A stretch of DNA of 64,000 nt from Acheta domesticus (lineage: Eukaryota; Arthropoda; Insecta; Orthoptera; Gryllidae). The stretch spans positions 73,240,984 to 73,304,983 of the forward strand of contig JAHLJT010003656.1 of NCBI GenBank assembly GCA_031308135.1, read 5' to 3'. The notes beneath the pieces are model-generated. The model was given only the letters and a program-made list of their open reading frames with translations. It ran no database searches and was not told where the DNA came from. Each line of letters opens with the position of its first letter. Within the stretch, counting starts at the first letter, position 1. The translations under genes and the position numbers were made by a program. This document shows positions 58,538 to 64,000 of the stretch, piece by piece.

Positions 58538-60491
58538 CAGTGGCGTGCGGTGATAATTTTAGTAGGGGAAGCACTTTTCAAGTCCAAGGTATAAAAAACG
58601 TAAAACAATTAAAGATGATATGAATTTTCACAAAATGTGAATATTAACCCGGACATCTTGCATACGAACGTAACTGGTCGCCCGGGAGTAAACAGACCCC
58701 AGGGATAAATTCGTTGGCTAAATGCCTTCGAACATTATAAACAAATGTAATTCGGTATTTATGAGACTTACAACTTAACCTTATTTATAGTCCTTAGTTA
58801 TTTAAAATTATTAACAAATTTATAAAATCCATCAATGCATTAAAGCATATTTTTTTCTTTCATCAAATGAAAAATAAGTGCGTAAACTTTAATATATGGT
58901 GAATGTTAATTTGAAAATGCATCTATACTCGAGTTCAGTAATAATGTTTTTCACGATTGTTTGTATAAAACAATGAATGCGATGTCCGTTCTACTGTTTT
59001 CTTACACTTTTCATATTCTCTGGATGCTCTGCGGTTTAAATTCCTCGGACAAATTCACGTCCTGTTAGTTCTCTTTCTTGCATCTTGTGTTTCTTGGTTT
59101 TGCTCTGAAACGCAACACTCACCGTGCTGGATACTCGGATTGACTTGAGATTCTACCAGCTTGTTCAGCACCTTTCAAAACCCCTACATACAAATTTTTA
59201 CTTGCTATGAAGCATTGCAAGTAGTGGTTTTTTGCGATAATTTGTATTGGGACCTTTCTTGAACTTACCGACCGTTGAAGGGCGGAAATCGCTGCTCGCT
59301 GCTGGTTCTGCGGACGTTACTCATACACCGCGCCTGCACTATCGGCCTATCGACAAGGACTCAATTACTTGGAGGGCAGGCGGGGTGACAAAAACGGGTG
59401 TTTATTGTGCAGGTTCAGATGGAACGAACGCGCTTGGAAATCTGACACCGGCTGATAGACGCCGCGTAACGTTCCTAGCGCTGCCGAAGCAACGGCTCGC
59501 CCGCTGCGGGAAGCGCGAAGGTCACGAAAGGTCCTGATACAAAATGCCTATAAAACACTATTTATAATATTCCATAGCACTTCAAAATTTGCATATATAG
59601 GTTTTGCATGGTGTTCTATCAGGTCGTGAAATTTCATGTCAATCCGAGTATCCAGCACGGTGAGTGTTGCGTGTGAGTGCAAATATTGTATTATTTTTGG
59701 TATCAACTCTCGCGACAATCCTGGTAGAATTTATCTCATAATAGACCAAGGGCGAATACGATCCAAACTTCCGTCTGCAATTCTTCTGTGTGGTGATTCC
59801 TCGAAATATCTGTAATATTTTATTCTTCTGAAAGTTGATCGTGCCTACTTCAAATCTATCACCGGAAATGGAGATTATCGCAATCCGTGGGCGTTGCGCC
59901 GCGGCTCTGCCTGACAACGCGGGTTGTTCCTACTTTCCTCGATAGATGCCATGACTATACTGCTCGGAATGATTTCACCGATGCATTCCCTTTCAGCAAG
60001 GGAGAACTGCAGAACGGTACGTAAAGAAGTAGTTTGTTTAAAATACTTTCTTTAACTTAATGTAAACGAGCTTTATACTTTCATTGTATTATAATGTAGT
60101 TAGCACGTACATAAAACACTCTCAAAAAGCCAAAATAATAAATTATTTCGAACTTGAAATTGCTACCAGTTGATCACAACGGAATGAATTCTAATACTCA
60201 TTCTCTTCGCGCACTCACGGGCTGACCCGACTTTTCACGAGGCATGACGAAGTCGAACACCTGCATCTTCGAAGAACGAAGCTTCGTTGACGTCACGAGA
60301 CGAATTTACACACCGTTTTGAAAACATCGATTGAGGCGGTTCAACCACGAGTACTTAGCTCAGAATCTGAGTTGAGTAAATAGTTTCGCTGTGGCCATAA
60401 GCAACGAATGTTTTAAATATAGAAAGAATTTTTCTGTGCTTTGTGTAGAGGAATGACTCATTCCCTTCATTCCATGGAATGCACGCCACTG
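58538..60491. mobile_element. Non-autonomous hAT element hAT3 (1954 bp)
   Basis: The ends are CAGTGGCGTGCGGTG and, inverted, CAGTGGCGTGCATTC, flanked by a perfect 8-bp duplication GTGTACCA (58530-58537 and 60492-60499). The TIRs match those of hAT2. No transposase sequence was recognised; a 96-codon frame at 59247-59537 lacks motifs. It carries an internal inverted repeat (59110-59672). Confidence 0.88.
59110..59672. repeat. 34-bp perfect inverted repeat inside hAT3
   Basis: Arms at 59110-59143 (ACGCAACACTCACCGTGCTG...) and 59639-59672 are exact complements. Weaker similarity continues inward. They may be the ends of a smaller element nested in hAT3; no clear target duplication is seen. Confidence 0.8.
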
Positions 60492-60499
60492 GTGTACCA

Positions 60500-63464
60500 A
60501 CTTAAGTTTGAAATTATTTGGTCAATCTGACTTTTCTTCCTTAATCTGTACATGCTTAGAAAGATCTAACAATGTGATTTATAACTTTAAAAAATTAAAA
60601 CAAAAATATGTTATTTTTTATCTCTAGATAGAATTATAAATGCATCCTTCCAAATTATTTGAATATATATTCAAATTTACACATTTTTATATTGTTTTAA
60701 GTGACAAATTTTAAAAAGTTTGAAATTGTAAATTTGTTTAAATTTAAAAATAAACATTTATGATTTAAATCAATAATTTAAAAAAATTATATCACTGTTC
60801 AAAAGTATGAAAATTACATTGCGATTGAAAATGAAATTATATGCTACACTATGACTTTAGTCAAGATGAAAATATAATAACACATGGTTGGATCACTGAT
60901 GATATTCTCATGAAATTAGTATTCATGTACATACATGTTATGCACCTGATGATTTAGTCTTGATTTAATAGATTATATTCCAAATCCATAAATAAATATG
61001 TTAATATACATATCAACCATGCAACCGTGCTATCCCCCTTTCTTCAATTAATCAATATTAATAAATATTGTTATGTGGCGGCTATGCGATACCACACGGT
61101 ACGACCGTGACAATTACTATGACACCTCATCTATTCACCCTGATCTCAATCATAATTGCCACAGTAACCGTTTTCCTAATAATATTTACTCAGATTCTCC
61201 TATCGAGTGGCCTCGAATTATGATGCTGCCGCCACACAAATTCTTTATTTCTATCAAATCTCTATGCAACCTCGTAATATAATATCCGTAAATTATTTTT
61301 AGGTCGTAGGTCGTGGCTGGCCCCGTACGGGAAATACCTGTAAACAACGTTCGCTATTGCAGCATGCACAGGTTTTTCTAATACTGAAACAATAACACCT
61401 TTTGTCTTGAAAGAAAGAACTTTAAACCTCGCTCTCTTTCGTTTATTTTCTCATTTAACATGGAGAGCTACCGTCCTCTGTTGCCTTCCCTCAATAACAA
61501 TGCAACAATGTATAATGACATAAATATACTCATGCTTGGCAACATCGTTATCACTTAAATACCGTCACATTCAAATGAAACTAATAATCATCAGCTGATT
61601 TCTAATTAGTTATGCGTTCAGGAATTCCTTTTTACCAAAAAATAATGTTATTAAAAAATTTTCCCTCGTACGTACGTAATTATAAATTTAACAATAAGAA
61701 AATGAGACTAAAATTTTGCATCGCTTTGTTCGGCAACAATTGCATGCATTGTTCTTTTAAAATTTCAATATTTTTCCACTGGTCTTGTCAAAGTTTGTTT
61801 TAATTTACTTGAGTATTCTCGAAAAACAAATATCTAGTTTGATGATTACGCCACAAATGCGACACTTTCCTTTCGCTGAATTCCGCCGAGACAGCGCCGT
61901 TGCCAGCTTGGTCGTCAATTGCGTGCCCACTTGCACGCGCCGATGTATTCGCACGCACCAATCCCGCGTCTGCCGACTTTCTTCATAAGATGTTCTCCAC
62001 GAAAAATTGCTCGATCAACTTCGAAGCACAGAGTCAAAATAAAATGAAAAAAACTTCTTCTCTCTTTGATCATTCACTGCATCAATAGCTGTTTTCAATA
62101 CTCGTTCGGATGCCCATTGTACTGCACCGCTTCATCACAAAAAATGTCTAAGTCCAATTTCTCAAAATCTCGAATTCATCCAACATGGATTCGACGTTAC
62201 TGTCGCCTCTGACTCGAAAGAAGTGTTTTTAAAATCATGTCGATTCACCACGTCACCTCGTAATAGAAAAATGCCGGCGAATTTCATTCTTGCATTTTCA
62301 TTGTTGTTTTCCCAATTTTTCTAAAATGCAGAATATAAGTTATTCTGACATGACTATGCGTCTATATATTAACGCTTTTGCCCAATGTTAAAGTTTTTTT
62401 TGGCCCAAACATATATTTTTGATATTTTATACGTCGAAAATGCTTAATTTCTCTGTCGAAATTATACACCAATTCGTCACTTGTTTTGATATTATTAATT
62501 TGTAATATTTCTTCAGCTCAGAAATTCAACGTGTTATAAGTCTTTTGGATCTGTTATAATTTTTATTAAATTCAGACAACGACGATTTACAATGCCTCTC
62601 GTTGCCTAATTAAGGTTTCTTCATACAATTTTTATATTTAAGTTATTGCATCTGACACGTCACTGGGACTTTTCTCCAATCTTCATATTCTAAATTTAAA
62701 TGAACCCGTCGTCCGATCATGTTCAAACAAAGACTACAATGTTTATTTATTTACTTTCCAATTAACTGTATGGTCAGATTTCATTTCAAAATTACTAAAT
62801 CCAATGTGTTTCCAAAATCGTCGAAATATGGCTTTCCGCGGTGCACTGTTCTTCTGTCTTGTTGCTATCGATTCATGTACACGTTGTTTTATTAATTACA
62901 GTTTAATAAATATTTATCTTTCTTTCACAATTGTTTTTGGGGAATGTGCCAGACATGAAATCATTACAACCAGTATTCTTTATAGTTAAAATTGTAAAAA
63001 GTTTTTTGAAGATTATTTCATTGAATCTAGTAAAATTAGGATTGTTTCAAAACTATACTTTAGTACACTTTTTAAAAAATATAAATAAAACTTTTTTTTC
63101 AACTCCTGTTTCTCTCATTGGTTTTATTTGAAAGGAAAAAATTGACTAAAATTGTTGGCATGTAATTTTTAAGATCAACTCTCCTCTTTCAAGGCAAGAC
63201 TCCAAGGTGAGAATTATTTCTTTTAATAAATTATTTTGACTGAATTTTATTTATACCCATAGGCAAAGGATAGTCAGACATCGTAATTTCGTTATTTGAT
63301 GTAAATTTTGGCCATAAAATAAGTAATTTTCAAATATATGTAATTCCTTATTTTATATGAATTGCAGGAAGGTTTAGGGGAAAAGTCATTAAAAACTCAC
63401 AATGTGTATTTTAACTTTATATTTCTTTTTATATATATACACTTTATATTATTTAAACTAACAG
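60500..63464. other. AT-rich stretch without a recognised gene
   Basis: 60500-61060 is extremely AT-rich. A 69-codon plus-strand frame at 61073-61282 (with NNIYSDSPIEWPRIMMLPPH) and GC-richer sequence at 61880-61990 are the only contrasts. No family, RNA or terminal repeats are recognised. Confidence 0.4.
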
Positions 63465-63534
63465 GGTGAACATAGATGAGTCAGTGGGTACTGTTACATT
63501 GAGTTCACAGGCAAGTGGTACTCAACGGAGTTAG
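63465..63534 (+). CDS. Candidate terminal coding exon
   Basis: An acceptor (AAACTAACAG at 63464) is followed by a frame of 22 codons ending TAG at 63532-63534. Its Ser/Thr/Val/Gly/Gln-rich end (DESVGTVTLSSQASGTQRS) looks like a protein C-terminus. Downstream sequence (63535-63720) is of balanced composition like a 3' UTR, with AATAAA at 63722-63727. No family can be named from so short a piece. A GC-type donor-like CAGGCAAGT inside it leaves room for an alternative structure. Confidence 0.25.
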
Positions 63535-63721
63535 GAATGTTCCCTCAAGTATCTGTGCGTCTGGCCCAGGTGACCCTCCGGCCACATTGCAGGTGATGAA
63601 AGCCTTGGCACCCTCAGCTCACATTAATGGAGGTCTCATTATTTCCAGCTAATCTACAGCTTCCTAGAGTCTAGTGTGGCATATTATATTGCTATTTTTG
63701 TACAAAAATCTACAAGTTAAT

Positions 63722-63727
63722 AATAAA
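63722..63727 (+). terminator. Possible polyadenylation signal
   Basis: AATAAA about 190 bp after the candidate stop codon at 63532. Meaningful only if the terminal exon is real. Confidence 0.25.
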
Positions 63728-64000
63728 CTATACACATAGGTCTGTGTCTGGCATAGTCTGCACCTCATTACAAAACAGTACAACTAACAAGTTGAGAGAG
63801 TTGTGGGTCCTGCTAGCAAGATATCCATCAACAATAGAAGAGAACTCAAACAAACACTTTGCATCTCAAATGATCAATATCAAATTTCTTAAAAAAAGGA
63901 ATTGTTCTAAAGGTTATGATATAACTTTTCAAAGATAGTTACCAATAAAATCCCAAATACAGAAATATCATTGGAAAGGGGTGTATTCATGAATAAACCT
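63728..64000. other. Window end, nothing recognised
   Basis: A short plus-strand frame (63744-63938) has no features. Confidence 0.4.

Noticed and set aside
1..64000. CRISPR array or bacterial operon
   Set aside because: No regular direct repeats with unique spacers and no prokaryotic gene organisation; the sequence is a eukaryotic chromosome.

Overview
The window is eukaryotic nuclear DNA, AT-rich outside its repeats, most likely from an arthropod and probably an insect. The reasons are intron-style exons with TATA/Inr promoters and AATAAA signals, and a mobile-element complement typical of insects (hAT, P-type, Harbinger-type, Tc1-type, gypsy-like LTR, I/Jockey-type LINE). I cannot name the species. 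There is no operon structure, CRISPR, rRNA or complete tRNA gene. Very little is host gene. The one confident host piece is coding exon 1 of an aldo-keto reductase on the minus strand (1567-1635) with a TATA/Inr promoter just upstream. Three weaker host-exon candidates are a signal-peptide-like first exon (33160-33374, minus) and two possible terminal exons (24527 onward, plus; 63465 onward, plus).

Layout. 1-7.2 kb: aldo-keto reductase exon, two copies of an unclassified repeat family (here called R), a SINE head and a small Tc1-like MITE. 7.2-21.7 kb: one hAT element (hAT1) whose transposase is split into three pieces by nested insertions. These are a second hAT (7865-10659) and a roughly 9.3 kb block holding a young non-autonomous LTR retrotransposon (11395-15311), a P-type transposase remnant and a Harbinger-like MITE. 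21.8-24 kb: R copy. 24.7-25.7 kb: a 1000-N scaffold gap. 25.8-29.6 kb: a defective gypsy-like LTR element whose frames are broken mostly by homopolymer-type indels. 30.5-33.4 kb: a rearranged cluster of R pieces, a P-like MITE with a Tc1-like MITE inside it, an AT microsatellite and a candidate exon. 33.8-43.1 kb: a 9.3 kb degenerate tetranucleotide array (CCGT/CTGT/TCGT) that switches strand once at about 38990. 43.1-47.5 kb: R pieces and a duplicated unknown segment. 47.9-54.3 kb: a Harbinger-like MITE carrying a full-length but decayed I/Jockey-type LINE. 54.3-64 kb: mostly featureless AT-rich DNA with a third, non-autonomous hAT (58538-60491) and a possible terminal exon near 63.5 kb.

Most notable points. 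(1) The giant array borders an R fragment exactly where R copies normally carry a 15-30 bp run of the same sequence, so the array looks like a runaway expansion of a short tract native to that repeat. It is also a head-to-head inverted repeat. (2) The young LTR element has its primer-binding site repeated five times in tandem in about 56-bp units. Each junction can fold into a hairpin that would hide the PBS, and the element has a 701-codon frame interrupted by a single UGA with no recognisable pol. (3) Target-site duplications and terminal repeats resolve the nested order of insertion of several elements. (4) A P-type transposase remnant and a P-like MITE with an 8-bp GTTCAAAC duplication occur together.

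The very long open frames at 33.8-43.1 kb (up to 875 codons) arise because the repeat unit lacks stop codons; they are not genes. Database identity of the families, copy number and methylation cannot be judged from the sequence alone.
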